64,000 bases of DNA from Halalkalicoccus sp. CGA53. GTDB lineage: Archaea > Halobacteriota > Halobacteria > Halobacteriales > Halalkalicoccaceae. The position numbers and the translations under genes are program-made. The notes below the pieces were generated by a model. It ran no database searches, was not told where the DNA came from, and saw only the letters and a list, made by a program, of their open reading frames with translations. Positions 16,352-24,937 of the stretch are shown piece by piece. The stretch is from contig NZ_CP144125.1 in the NCBI RefSeq assembly GCF_036429475.1, positions 3,489,521 to 3,553,520 of the forward strand, read 5' to 3'. Positions within the stretch are counted from its first letter, which is position 1; each line of letters begins with the position of its first letter.

Positions 16352-16359
16352 TTTAACTA
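16352..16359 (+). promoter_or_regulatory. TATA-like box of the first ParB-like gene
   Basis: 'tttaacta' lies about 26 bp before the ATG at 16382, which fits a leaderless transcript and supports that start over the ATG at 16349. Confidence 0.45.
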
Positions 16360-16381
16360 CTTCCCCTCTACTGCTACGGGC

Positions 16382-17308
16382 ATGAGCAGAGCGAACCGGT
16401 GGGCCCGCCTCGGTCGGCAGCCCGCCGACCTGCTGGGCGACGGTCTACCGGGCCGGATCGGGTCGCTCTCGCGGCGGGCAGCCAGGGTCTATCGCGAGGA
16501 GGGGATCGGATACGCGGGAAAACGGCTGATCGAGGAAGGGCCACTGGGGGGGCTCCGGCGAGCGCACCCGGATCTATACTGGCGGGTCGCACCGGAGTAC
16601 CACCGACGTGCGTACACGAGGGACATCGACCGGTACGACGCGCCGCTCGACCCGTTCAAGGTCGAGTCCGTCGATCCGGCGCGGATCGCGCGGTCGTCGC
16701 TGCGGCCGTATCCGGCGTGGGAGGGGAAATCCCGGCTGTTCGGAACCGTCGTGGGAGGAGACTGGGATCGACCGCGACCAGACCACGAGGGGATCGCCAG
16801 GGGCCCGAACGCCTCGTGGGGGGAGAACGCCCTCTTCGAGAACAAGCTCACCTACCGGGCGTTCGAGGAGCACTTCGTCGACGGCGTCGAGTGGGAGGAG
16901 ATCGACCTGATCCGAGAGCGACTGGAGGAAGCACGCCGGGGAAAGGAAGCCTGGCAGGGCTGTCACTCGCCGGAGGAGATCCTCGAGCAATGTCGCTTCT
17001 TCGACGAGCTCTACGAGGAGATCCGGACCTCGGGGTTCAAGAGCCAACGCGAGCTACGCGACCGCGACCCGGAGCGCTATGAGAGCTTCCGTCACCTCGT
17101 GGCGGGGGAGGTGCTCGTCGACGTCGGCCGGACGGGCGAACTCCTCCACGTCGCCGGCGACCATCGCACCTCGATCGCGAAGATCCTCGGCCTAGAGACG
17201 ATCCCGGTCGGGTTCCTCGTCAGGCACAGCGAGTGGATGGCCTACCGCGACCGACTGTACGAGAGCGGATCGATCCCGGACCACCCCGACCTCCGGGACC
17301 TCCAGTAG
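16382..17308 (+). CDS. ParB/sulfiredoxin-like fold protein of the polysaccharide locus, copy 1 (diverged)
   Basis: This 308-residue protein is paralogous to the genes at 18557-19411 and 19465-20312. Shared blocks are 'VDPARIA', 'GTVVGGDWDRP', an 'AFEEHFVDGVEWEE' helix, 'LYEEIRTSGFKSQ' and, near the C-terminus, 'VDVGRTGELLHVAGDHRTSIAKILGLETIPVGFLVRH' read here in parts. The last block matches the ParB/Srx box (DGHHR..AAk.LG...IPV), here with 'GDHRTS'. The ParB/Srx fold binds nucleotides and includes ParB CTPases, sulfiredoxin, and the free-serine kinases SerK and SbnI. The role here is unknown; a nucleotide-dependent modification of a glycan component or of a partner is one possibility. It is followed 76 bp later by an oxidoreductase in the same direction. 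I do not recognise a named family. Confidence 0.72.
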   Translation: MSRANRWARLGRQPADLLGDGLPGRIGSLSRRAARVYREEGIGYAGKRLIEEGPLGGLRRAHPDLYWRVAPEYHRRAYTRDIDRYDAPLDPFKVESVDPARIARSSLRPYPAWEGKSRLFGTVVGGDWDRPRPDHEGIARGPNASWGENALFENKLTYRAFEEHFVDGVEWEEIDLIRERLEEARRGKEAWQGCHSPEEILEQCRFFDELYEEIRTSGFKSQRELRDRDPERYESFRHLVAGEVLVDVGRTGELLHVAGDHRTSIAKILGLETIPVGFLVRHSEWMAYRDRLYESGSIPDHPDLRDLQ

Positions 17309-17384
17309 CTCCTCCGGCGCTGATCCGAATCGCTCGATGGACAACGGGGGAGATATACGTCGGACTCGAAAAGGTCCCGGTAGA

Positions 17385-18560
17385 ATGACGCTCGAAGTAG
17401 CCGTGATCGGCACCGGACCCGATCCCGAGGAGGCCGGTGGCGTGGGATACGCGATGGGGTACCGTCACGCCTCCGCGTACGAACGAATCGACGACTGTGA
17501 GCTGAGCGCCTGCGTCGACATCGTCGAGGAGAACGCGCTCGCGTTCGCCGACCGGTACGACCTCGGCGCGGAGAGCGTCTACACGGACCATCGGATCATG
17601 CTCGAGGAGACTTCGCCGGACCTGGTCAGCGTCTGCACGCCGGCGAACACGCACGCCGATCTCGTCGCCGACTGTGCCGACGCCGGGGTGGGCGCGATCC
17701 ACTGCGAGAAGCCGATGGCGTCGACCTGGAGAGACTGCGAGCGGATGGTCGAGGTCTGCGAGGCCGAAGGCGTCTCGCTTTCGATCAACCACCAGCGCCG
17801 GTTCGCCGGGCCGTTCCGACAGGCGAAGGTGCTGCTCGACGACGGCGAGATCGGCGACCTCGAACGGATCGAGGTCGGCGGGAAGAACCTCTACGACTTC
17901 GGCACCCACCTCTTCGATCTCTGCGCCTACTTCACCGGAGGGGCCGACCCGGAGTGGGTGCGCGCGCTGCTCGTCTACGACGACGAGGACGTCCGCTACG
18001 GCGTCCACAACGAGAACCGGGCGATGAGCGAGTGGGTCTACGACACCGGAGTCACGGGGTTCGCGGAGACGGGCGTGGGCGATCGAAGATCCCTGATGAC
18101 GCTCCGCGGGAGCGAGGGGACGATCGAGATCGGTCGCGAGAACGGTCCCTCGCTCCGGGTAAGAGGGAGTACCGAAGACGAGTGGCGGTCGATCGACACG
18201 GGGATGGAGCGGGTCTCGCACGTGGTGGTCGAGCCGAGCCTCCCGGTCGTCGCGCTCAGGAGAGCCGACGACGCGCTTCCCGGCCCCCAGCTCCTGCGGC
18301 CGATCGCCGAGCGGATCCACGAACGCGGTCGGGATCCGTTCTTCGAGCCGTACATCCACAGGGCGCTTCGAGAGGTGGTCGACGCCACGCTGGAGGGCAG
18401 GGAGTCGGTGCTTCGCGCCGAGACCGCGCTGTCGGCGACGGAGCTTATCTTCGGGAGCTGGGAGTCCGCACGTCGACAAGAGCGGGTCGAGCTTCCACTG
18501 GAGATCGAGGACAACCCGCTCGAAGCGATGGTCGAGGAGGGACGGCTGCGGCCGAGCTAA
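17385..18560 (+). CDS. Gfo/Idh/MocA-family oxidoreductase
   Basis: This 391-residue NAD(P)-dependent dehydrogenase of the Gfo/Idh/MocA family has an N-terminal Rossmann fold starting 'LEVAVIGTGPDPEE' and the conserved 'HCEKPMA' motif near residue 110 (EKP, lysine for catalysis). The family's second domain follows, with 'GGKNLYDFGTHLFDLCAYFTGG' carrying the G.H.ID-like histidine. Such enzymes oxidise or reduce a hydroxyl on a sugar, an inositol or a UDP-sugar. In a glycan locus it probably makes a keto- or amino-sugar precursor, though the partner aminotransferase is not seen here. The ATG at 17385 puts the protein at the start of the first strand; the upstream frame from 17337 looks non-coding. 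Its stop overlaps by a few bases the stop of the convergent ParB-like gene. Confidence 0.88.
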   Translation: MTLEVAVIGTGPDPEEAGGVGYAMGYRHASAYERIDDCELSACVDIVEENALAFADRYDLGAESVYTDHRIMLEETSPDLVSVCTPANTHADLVADCADAGVGAIHCEKPMASTWRDCERMVEVCEAEGVSLSINHQRRFAGPFRQAKVLLDDGEIGDLERIEVGGKNLYDFGTHLFDLCAYFTGGADPEWVRALLVYDDEDVRYGVHNENRAMSEWVYDTGVTGFAETGVGDRRSLMTLRGSEGTIEIGRENGPSLRVRGSTEDEWRSIDTGMERVSHVVVEPSLPVVALRRADDALPGPQLLRPIAERIHERGRDPFFEPYIHRALREVVDATLEGRESVLRAETALSATELIFGSWESARRQERVELPLEIEDNPLEAMVEEGRLRPS

Positions 18561-19411
18561 CTCAGCGACCGCCCCGCAGACCAGGGTGACGTATCGGGTG
18601 TGCGCGGCGAGTTCGACGGTCGATCCCTCCGGTCGAACTCGTGGAGTGGCCGGACGTCCGGGTGGTCGAGATGTCGACGCTCCCGCTCGTCGAGGTCGTC
18701 GACGGAGGCGGCGCTCGCGACGACCTCCCGGATCGCCTCCCACCGTTCGTGACGAACGACGACGAACACGGGGATACGGTCGATGCCGAGGACCTTCGCG
18801 AGCGCCAGGCGATGGTGGCCCTCCCAGTTGTTGAAGATCAGCGTTCCGTCCCGTCCGACGTTCACCGGAACGTTTCGAGTGGGGTCCGACGATGGCTCGT
18901 AGCCGTCTCGAAGCATCGACCGGTAGAGCGACTCACAGATACCGATCCGCTGCTCGACGGCCTGGACGTCGTACAACTCACCCATCAACAGCATGTGTTG
19001 GGCGTACTCCGTCTCCATCCAGTCGACCCCATCGAGGTAGTGATCCGCGAAGGCGCTGTACACCCGGTCGAACCGATACGGCTTACGGTGTCGGTCCCAC
19101 TCCCCCGGGACGACCCTCCCTCCGAAGAACTGGACCGGAAAGTACGCCTTCGATAGCTCGTGTTTGGTTATCAGGCCCTTCTCGGTCCTGTAGCTGGTCG
19201 CCGGGTGCCGACCCTCGATCAGGAAATGCGTGATCGAACCCGGATCGACGTCGATGACGTCGGCGCCGAGCGACGTTCGCCGGTAGGCTCGTCGGACCCG
19301 AACCCGTCTCGCAGCCTGGCGAACACGGCTCGACGCAGCAGAGAGGAGGGCGACGAACCCGTCCTCGCGCCACTTTCCGACCGCCCTCGACGGAAGCTCG
19401 CGAACGGCCAT
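18557..19411 (-). CDS. ParB/sulfiredoxin-like fold protein, copy 2
   Basis: This 284-residue paralogue of the genes at 16382 and 19465 has a basic, amphipathic N-terminus (about 50 residues), then 'VIDVDPGSITHFL', 'KHELSKAYFPVQFFGG', 'VVPGEWDRHRKPYRFDRVY' and 'ADHYLDGVDWMETEYAQH'. The C-terminal box contains 'VNVGRDGTLIFNN', 'EGHHRLALAKVLGIDRIPV' and 'VVVRHERWEAIRE'. The last three pieces have the shape of the ParB/Srx active-site segment: Gly-His-His-Arg, helix, then 'IPV' strand. The EGHHR box is closer to the ParB consensus than in copy 1. Function is not known; see the finding on this trio. The ATG at 19411 is chosen because the frame upstream loses similarity to the paralogue. Confidence 0.75.
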   Translation of the reverse strand: MAVRELPSRAVGKWREDGFVALLSAASSRVRQAARRVRVRRAYRRTSLGADVIDVDPGSITHFLIEGRHPATSYRTEKGLITKHELSKAYFPVQFFGGRVVPGEWDRHRKPYRFDRVYSAFADHYLDGVDWMETEYAQHMLLMGELYDVQAVEQRIGICESLYRSMLRDGYEPSSDPTRNVPVNVGRDGTLIFNNWEGHHRLALAKVLGIDRIPVFVVVRHERWEAIREVVASAASVDDLDERERRHLDHPDVRPLHEFDRRDRPSNSPRTPDTSPWSAGRSLS

Positions 19412-19464
19412 CGGGGACACTATCGTCGGCGTGCTATATACGGGCTGTGGTGGTCGAACCGATC

Positions 19465-20312
19465 TCACCGCCCGAACAGCGCCTCGACCGGTCGTCGGAA
19501 GCCTCCGATCACCGAACTCGATCGATCCTCCCGGTCGAACGCGTGGAGCGAGGTCACGTCCGGGCGGTCGAGATGATCGCGTCCTCGATCGCCGAGATCG
19601 TCGACCGAGTCGGCGCTCGCGACCGCCTCGCGGATCGCCTGCCACTCCGCGTGTCGAACGACGACGGTCACGGGGATTCGGTCGACATCGAGTATCTTCG
19701 CCACCGCCAGCCGGTGGTGGCCGTCCTCGTTGTTGAAGGTCAGTTCCCCGTCCCGGCCGACGTTGACGGCGACCTTTCGGTCCTCTCTCGGCTCGGGTTC
19801 GTATCCCTCGCTCGCCACGTCGCGATTGAGCGCGTCACAGCGGTCGGTTCGGCGGTCGAAGAAGCCGTGGCCGTACAGTTCGTTGAGCACCAGCATGTGC
19901 TGGCCGTACTCCGTCTCCTCCCACCCCTTCCCCTCGACGAAGCACTCTCTGGCCGCGAGGTGGACCCGGTCGAACCAGTGGGATTTCGTGTATCGATCCC
20001 ACTCTCCGGGGACGATCGCCCCTTTTAACCGGTCGATCGGGAAGTGAGCTTGTCGAGTTCGTGTTTCGTCGCGAAGCCGTTCTTCACCCGGTAGCTCGTC
20101 GCGGGGTGCTCGCCCTCGACGAGGTACCGCTCGATCCGGCCGGGGTCGACCTCGATCACGGTCGTCCCGTCCGGGACGGAGGCGTAGGTCCTCGCTACCC
20201 GAAACCGGTCGAATCGGTCGGAGAGTCGTTCGTGTGCGACGGAGAGTACGGTCAGCGGGCCCTCCTCGTGAAACCGTCGGAGAGCCTTCCGGACGAGCGA
20301 TAGACCACTCAT
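19465..20312 (-). pseudogene. ParB/sulfiredoxin-like fold protein, copy 3, frameshifted
   Basis: The start at 20312 opens the same family: 'MSGLSLVRKALRRFHEEGPL' then 'VIEVDPGRIERYLVEGEHPATSY' and 'KHELDK'. Right after 'KHELDK' the frame runs to a stop. A shift of one base at about 20046-20051 restores the family sequence: 'AHFPIDRLKGAIVPGEWDRY', then 'HMLVLNELYGHGFF', 'VNVGRDGELTFNNEDGHHRL' and 'AKILDVDRIPV', ending at 19465. Compared with copy 2 ('KHELSKAYFPV'), the loss of one G in an AAGG(CT) context explains the break. It is either a recent inactivating mutation or a sequencing error. If it is an error, the protein is about 282 residues long and functional. Confidence 0.78.
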
Positions 20313-20388
20313 TGCTCAGTCATAGGGGAGGCGAGGAATAAACGGGAGGATCGCCTACGAACCGTGTGGACGGATCGCACGCCCCGGT

Positions 20389-21627
20389 CTACTGTGGATC
20401 GTCGACGACCGCATCCAGGCGGTCCGAGAGCTCGTCGGGGTCGACCAGCAGGTCGTCGTGCGGGTCGTGGGCGACCGGCTCGACGACCATCGGTTCGTAC
20501 TCGAAGCCGAGCATCCCCGAGAGCAGGTAGTACGACGGGCGGACGAGCGTTTCCGCGAACAGTTCGACGACCGTCGGGTCCTCGGCGAAGAGACCGTTCG
20601 CGAGTCCCGCGCCGTGCGGCGAGAGGATCACCTCGGCGTCCGAGACCAGGCGGACCTGCTCGGCGAACGGAAGCGACTCGAGGACGTAGGACTCGAAGCC
20701 GTAGCTATCGAGGACCGGTTCGATCTCGTCGTAGTTCGCGACCCGGCGACCCCGGTCCGTCGCCCGTCGAGAGACGTAGAGTCGCTTCCCGCCGGACGAC
20801 GCGGAGGGGAGATCGACCGCCGACCGGATCGCGTCGCGAACCCACAGACAGTCCTCGGCCGAGAGCGAGAAGCCGTATCGTGGGCCCGCCCACGACGTCG
20901 CGAGCCGGTGGTCGGTCACCAGGAGGGGGTCGACGGTACACTCCGCGCCGTCCCACTCGACGTACCGTCCGTCGTAGCCGAGCAGCGCCAGCGTCGCCCG
21001 GACGAACGAGGGGGGGTCCTCCTCGACGATCACCACCGGCTCGCGTCCGGTTTCGGCCTCGTACCGTTCGATCAACCGGAGTTTCGGGAGGTACTCGACC
21101 AGCCACGGGTAGTAGTAGTTGTCGTAGAACGGGACGAGCGGGAGCACGGGGGGCAGCGAGCGTTCCGGTACCGAAGGCGACCGGGAGGCGACGTTGCGCA
21201 GTACGAGTTCGAGCGCCGTCTTCGTCCCGAGGAAGTCCTTGTGGGCGGTGAAGAAGTGCTCGTAGTGCGAGCCCGCGGTATCGAGGAGGATCCGGTCGTC
21301 GAGCAGGCCGACCGCGCTGTCGCCGACGAGACGGCAGTCGGGCACCTCGCAGAGGAACCGTGGCTCCGGGTGGTACTCGCCGGCGAACTGCCCGAGTTCT
21401 CGAGGGACGTCCACGGGCGAAATCCGACACGGTGTCTCCTGGGCTTCGAACCAGCGGTAGCTCCGTTCTGCGGCCCGCCGGTCGAGGCCCGCTCGCGTGA
21501 CGAACTCCAGTCCCCGGTGGAGCGCGATCGACTTCGGGAAGCCGAGCGCTTTCAGCGCCAGCACCCGTGGGCCGTGCTCGCGGTAGATCTCGGCGGCCCG
21601 GCCCGGGAGCTCTCGTGGGGCGTTCAT
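20389..21627 (-). CDS. GT61-family glycosyltransferase (DUF563 type)
   Basis: This 412-residue protein with the GT61 C-terminal block runs 'LYVSRRATDRGRRVANYDEI', 'LDSYGFESYVLESLPFAEQVRLVSDAEVILSPHGAGLANGLFA' (read in pieces), then 'PTVVELFAE'. The 'SPHGAGLAN' motif is the strongest marker of this family (EOGT, plant xylosyltransferases and bacterial capsular enzymes). The N-terminal half carries 'FYDNYYYPWLVEYLPKLRLIERY' of the acceptor region. It should transfer a sugar, commonly a pentose or hexose, to a polysaccharide or protein. It is transcribed in the same direction as the frameshifted ParB-like gene, 76 bp upstream of it, and a GT2 lies just upstream on the same strand. The specific sugar cannot be told. 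Confidence 0.85.
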   Translation of the reverse strand: MNAPRELPGRAAEIYREHGPRVLALKALGFPKSIALHRGLEFVTRAGLDRRAAERSYRWFEAQETPCRISPVDVPRELGQFAGEYHPEPRFLCEVPDCRLVGDSAVGLLDDRILLDTAGSHYEHFFTAHKDFLGTKTALELVLRNVASRSPSVPERSLPPVLPLVPFYDNYYYPWLVEYLPKLRLIERYEAETGREPVVIVEEDPPSFVRATLALLGYDGRYVEWDGAECTVDPLLVTDHRLATSWAGPRYGFSLSAEDCLWVRDAIRSAVDLPSASSGGKRLYVSRRATDRGRRVANYDEIEPVLDSYGFESYVLESLPFAEQVRLVSDAEVILSPHGAGLANGLFAEDPTVVELFAETLVRPSYYLLSGMLGFEYEPMVVEPVAHDPHDDLLVDPDELSDRLDAVVDDPQ

Positions 21628-21691
21628 CGGATCCAGTACTCGGGAGTGTGAGGTCGGCTGGCGGATCGCGGCGGACGACCGACGATCGCCA

Positions 21692-22684
21692 TCAGATCCG
21701 GAAGTGTCGCTCGATCAGGCTCGGTCTGACGATGGCGACGAGTCGGGCGACGAACTCAAGGAGGTAGTACGACGCGCCGAGCGCGAGCGCGAGCGCGATC
21801 GTCGCCGGATCGTTCGAGACGGATTCGCGTCGCGAGAGCACGTTGTACCCCACCTGTTTCGCGCGGTGAACGAGCTTCGAGACCGCCGCTTTCGCGCGGT
21901 CTTTCTCGCTCCTCTCCTCGCCGTAGCGGTACCAGAAGTCCGAGTCGTAGCCGCTGCAGACCGCGCGGTTGACGAAGTGATCGAGCCCGTTCATCGCGGG
22001 GTGTGAGACCTTCGCCTCCGGCGCGTTGTAGAGGCACCTCTCGTCGATTTCGAGTCGACGCTTCAGTTCGACGCACTGGCCCCGGTAGGAGTCCTCCTCG
22101 GGAAAGCGGTACTCGAGGAACGCCTCGCGCGAGAACGCGACGTTACACGCCATGTAGCCCTCGTAGGCCTCCTCCTCGGTCGGGAAGAACCAGAACATCG
22201 CGACGGCGGACTTGTACCGGGTGTCGGTCTCGACGTAGGGGTGGCCGAGCACCATCTCCGTCCCCTCCTCGAGAAACGGCGAGACGATCTCCGCCAGCCA
22301 GCCCGCCTGGGGGACGACGTCGCTGTCGACGTAGACGAGCACGTCGCCGGTGGCGCGCTCGGCACCGACGTTCTTCAGTTCGTAGAAGTGCGAGCCCGGC
22401 GAGGCGACGAACTGCGGGTCGTGGTGGTCGTCGAGCGTGAGCGACGCCAAGTGTCTGATCTGGGTCTCCTCGACGTCCTCGGGGTTGTAGACGAAGATGA
22501 TCTCCGGCGTCTCGGGAAAGCGATCGGCGAGCTCCGCTAGCTGGGCGTTCAGCGCCCGGAGCATTCTCTCGGAACGGCTCTCCTCGGCGTGGATGACGTT
22601 CTCCCACTCGATGACGATCGAGGTCGAGGGGAACGTCTCCTCTCCCGACCGGCCGCGCCTGATGGAGCCGAGTATGCTGCTCAT
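21692..22684 (-). CDS. GT2-family glycosyltransferase with C-terminal membrane segment
   Basis: This GT-A enzyme of about 330 residues begins 'MSSILGSIRRG' and soon runs 'TSIVIEWENVIHAEESRSERML'. The nucleotide-sugar-binding acidic motif is in 'VLVYVDSDVVPQAGWLAEIV' (DxD), and 'GHPYVETDTRYKSAVAMFWFF' follows. Near the end 'TIALALALGASYYLLEFVARLVAIV' is a hydrophobic segment that could anchor the enzyme to the membrane. I chose the Met at 22684 over that at 22714. It should add a sugar to a membrane-bound glycan precursor. It is the first gene of the minus-strand row that continues with the GT61. Confidence 0.82.
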   Translation of the reverse strand: MSSILGSIRRGRSGEETFPSTSIVIEWENVIHAEESRSERMLRALNAQLAELADRFPETPEIIFVYNPEDVEETQIRHLASLTLDDHHDPQFVASPGSHFYELKNVGAERATGDVLVYVDSDVVPQAGWLAEIVSPFLEEGTEMVLGHPYVETDTRYKSAVAMFWFFPTEEEAYEGYMACNVAFSREAFLEYRFPEEDSYRGQCVELKRRLEIDERCLYNAPEAKVSHPAMNGLDHFVNRAVCSGYDSDFWYRYGEERSEKDRAKAAVSKLVHRAKQVGYNVLSRRESVSNDPATIALALALGASYYLLEFVARLVAIVRPSLIERHFRI

Positions 22685-22787
22685 CGTTCCCGGATTCGTA
22701 CCGACACGCATCAACCTGTTGAACGACGACAGCTCTCGCTCTCGGGTGTATCGACGGGTTTAGAACGTCGGCCGCGTTTCTCGGCAC

Positions 22788-23729
22788 GTGAGCAACGCAG
22801 ACGGGTCGAGCGAACCGACGCTCTCGGTGGTGATCCCGGTCTACAACGACCCGGCGGGGATGAGGCTGACCCTGGAGTCGGTGACGGAACAGACCTATCC
22901 CACAGAGCGCTACGAGGTGCTCGCCGTCGACAACGGGAGCACCGACGGGACTCCCGAGGTGATCCGGGCATTCTCTTCGTTCTACGATAACGTCCACCTG
23001 CTCGTCGAGGACGAGGTCCAGGGCTCGTACGCCGCCCGCAACGAAGGGATCGAACACGCACGCGGGGAGGTCGTATCGTTCGTCGACGCGGATATGACCG
23101 TCGAGGAAAACTGGGCCGAGTCGGTCCTCGACTCCTACGATCGACACGGCTGGGACTACATGGGCTGTCCGGTCGAACTCTATGTAGAAGGAGAGGAGAC
23201 GCTCACCGCGACCTACGACCGGACGCTCGGCGGGTTCCCCGTCGAACGGTACATGCGAGAGCGCGAGTTCACCGGAACGGGCAGCCTCTCGATCCGACGC
23301 GAGGTGTTCGATTCTGTCGGAACCTTCGACGAGCGGATCGTCTCGCAGGGCGACGGCGAGTTCGGAAAGCGCGTCGCCGAGGCAGGCTTCGTCCAGCACT
23401 TCGAGCCGACAATCACGATGTACCACGCGGCGCGGACGGATCTGCGCGCGTGGCTCGGAAAGCAGGTCCGGATCGGACGCGGGGCGATCCAGAAGCAGGT
23501 CTACTATCCCGATCGGACGGAAGCGGCCGAACGCGCCCATCCCCTTCACCCGCGGAAGTTCCTCCCCCCGAAACCGTGGGGCTTCTACCGACGGCTCACC
23601 GACGAGACGGATCCGAGTCCCGGAGAGGTGGGCGGGCTCTACGCGATCGACTACGCGAGCAAACTCGCCCGGACCGCCGGCGGGATCGCCGAGTGGATCG
23701 AACGGTCCCGAAGCGGGGAGTGGAACTAG
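22788..23729 (+). CDS. GT2-family glycosyltransferase
   Basis: This 313-residue GT-A enzyme starts (GTG at 22788) with 'LSVVIPVYNDPAGMRLTLESV', the classic family 2 opening. 'VLAVDNGSTDGTPEVI' holds the first Asp, and 'VVSFVDADMTVEENWAESVL' the DxD metal site. 'GTGSLSIRREVFDSVGTFDE' is the acceptor-side segment. The last 70 residues run to 'YAIDYASKLARTAGGIAEWIE'. It should transfer a sugar from a UDP/GDP-sugar to a lipid-linked acceptor. A TATA-like 'gggtttagaa' stands about 30 bp upstream, which suits a leaderless message. A deacetylase gene follows nine bases later and a nucleotidyltransferase further on, so it starts a plus-strand run. Confidence 0.88.
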   Translation: MSNADGSSEPTLSVVIPVYNDPAGMRLTLESVTEQTYPTERYEVLAVDNGSTDGTPEVIRAFSSFYDNVHLLVEDEVQGSYAARNEGIEHARGEVVSFVDADMTVEENWAESVLDSYDRHGWDYMGCPVELYVEGEETLTATYDRTLGGFPVERYMREREFTGTGSLSIRREVFDSVGTFDERIVSQGDGEFGKRVAEAGFVQHFEPTITMYHAARTDLRAWLGKQVRIGRGAIQKQVYYPDRTEAAERAHPLHPRKFLPPKPWGFYRRLTDETDPSPGEVGGLYAIDYASKLARTAGGIAEWIERSRSGEWN

Positions 23730-23738
23730 GGGGCAGCC

Positions 23739-24494
23739 GTGATACGAGAGGGCGTGAAGCGAGGACTGCGGGAACTCGGGCGGACAGGGCTCTACCAGCG
23801 GCTTCCGGACAGCCACAACACCGTCCTTGCCTATCACTCGGTCGGTGGCGGTGGGTACGACGACATCCCTCCAGAACGGCTCGGAGCGCAGCTCGAGTGG
23901 CTCACTGCGACCTACGAGGTCGTCGACCTTCCCGCAGTCCTGGAGCGAGGCGATCGAAAGCGGATCGCGCTCACGTTCGACGACGCGCTCCGGTCGTTCC
24001 AGGAGAACGTGGTTCCACTGCTTCGCGAGTACGACGTCCCGGCCACCGTCTTCGCCATCGGGGGGTCGGTGACCGACCCGCCGGGGCTGGATTCGATCCG
24101 GGGTGAACCGCTCATGACGGCAGAACAGCTGCGAGCGGTCGCCGACGACCCGCTCGTGACCGTCGGCTCGCACACGATGACCCACGTCCCGCTCTCGGAG
24201 ATCACCGACGAAGCGGAGTTACACGAGGAGATCACCGGCGGGACCGAACGCGTCGAGTCCGCCGTCGGAGTCGGGATCGACCGGTTCAGTTACCCGTTCT
24301 ACGAGTGGTCGGCGGAGGCCAGAGAGGTCGTGGCGGAACGCCACGAGTACGCCGTCAGGGGGGAGGGATCACACGCGCTCATCGGGGAGGACACCGATCC
24401 GTACCTCGTCCCCCGAATAAACGGCGCCGTCCCCCTCTCGACGCTCAGGTTCACCGTCTCGGACGCGAAGAAACACCTCACGCGGCTCTCGTAA
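23739..24494 (+). CDS. NodB-type polysaccharide deacetylase
   Basis: This 251-residue protein has the NodB homology domain of carbohydrate esterase family 4. Motif 1 is 'ALTFDDALRSF' with D81 and D82 (TFDDG in most members; here DDA). Motif 2 is 'VGSHTMTHVPLS' with H145 and H149 (H-x3-H), which binds zinc with the first Asp. 'YPFYEWS' and 'PYLVPRINGA' cover the other active-site strands. The enzyme should remove an N- or O-acetyl group from a sugar of the surface glycan. No signal peptide is seen, so the reaction is probably cytoplasmic or at the membrane on the lipid-linked unit. A GTG start sits nine bases after the GT2 stop, which makes an operon very likely. Confidence 0.85.
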   Translation: MIREGVKRGLRELGRTGLYQRLPDSHNTVLAYHSVGGGGYDDIPPERLGAQLEWLTATYEVVDLPAVLERGDRKRIALTFDDALRSFQENVVPLLREYDVPATVFAIGGSVTDPPGLDSIRGEPLMTAEQLRAVADDPLVTVGSHTMTHVPLSEITDEAELHEEITGGTERVESAVGVGIDRFSYPFYEWSAEAREVVAERHEYAVRGEGSHALIGEDTDPYLVPRINGAVPLSTLRFTVSDAKKHLTRLS

Positions 24495-24937
24495 CCGTCG
24501 TGAGTTCTCGCGTGCGACTGGAACCAGGGCGACGTATCTGGAGTACCGTCGGAGGCGATCGAACTGACGGCGGCGTCCGAGGGCCGTCTCGCCGCCGAAA
24601 GCGATCGCCGGGTTCGGCTACCGATTCGACTCCGCGGCGCTCGCGAACGGGGCGTACGACGACGACCGACGGTCACCGGTGCGGTCGGTCGCCCGCTCCC
24701 GTTCAGATCGACCGTCTCTCCGTAGCCTGGCAGCGTCACTGGGAGGTGAGCACGTCCACATGGCCAGCAGTGACGCAAGAAGCGCGCGCTGATCGACCGA
24801 CTCACCGGACCCGGACGGACCGATCGATCGCACCCGGAAACCGTTGCCGTCCGAGACGATTTGGCCCCGGCTAAGCGCCGACCGATCGGGACAGGTGTCG
24901 ATATATGTTTATGTAGCGCTCGATAGAGTGGAGAGCA
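24495..24937. other. Intergenic stretch with promoter at its end
   Basis: No gene is convincing in this 443-base spacer. At the right end a TATA-like 'atatatgtttatgta' (24901-24915) lies about 25-30 bp before the ATG at 24938, so the coupled pair that follows has its own promoter. The rest is unexplained; it could be a regulatory leader or the decayed end of a gene. Confidence 0.5.

Noticed and set aside
18557-20312. ParB-like proteins as part of a plasmid partition or prophage module
   Set aside because: No ParA, no helix-turn-helix DNA-binding domain behind the ParB-like box and no parS-like repeats; the neighbours are glycan genes.
24495-24540. Short similarity ('accagggYgacgtatc') to the 3' end region of the ParB-like gene at 18557
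   Set aside because: Only about 20 bases with mismatches; I could not extend it, so a shared origin is not supported.
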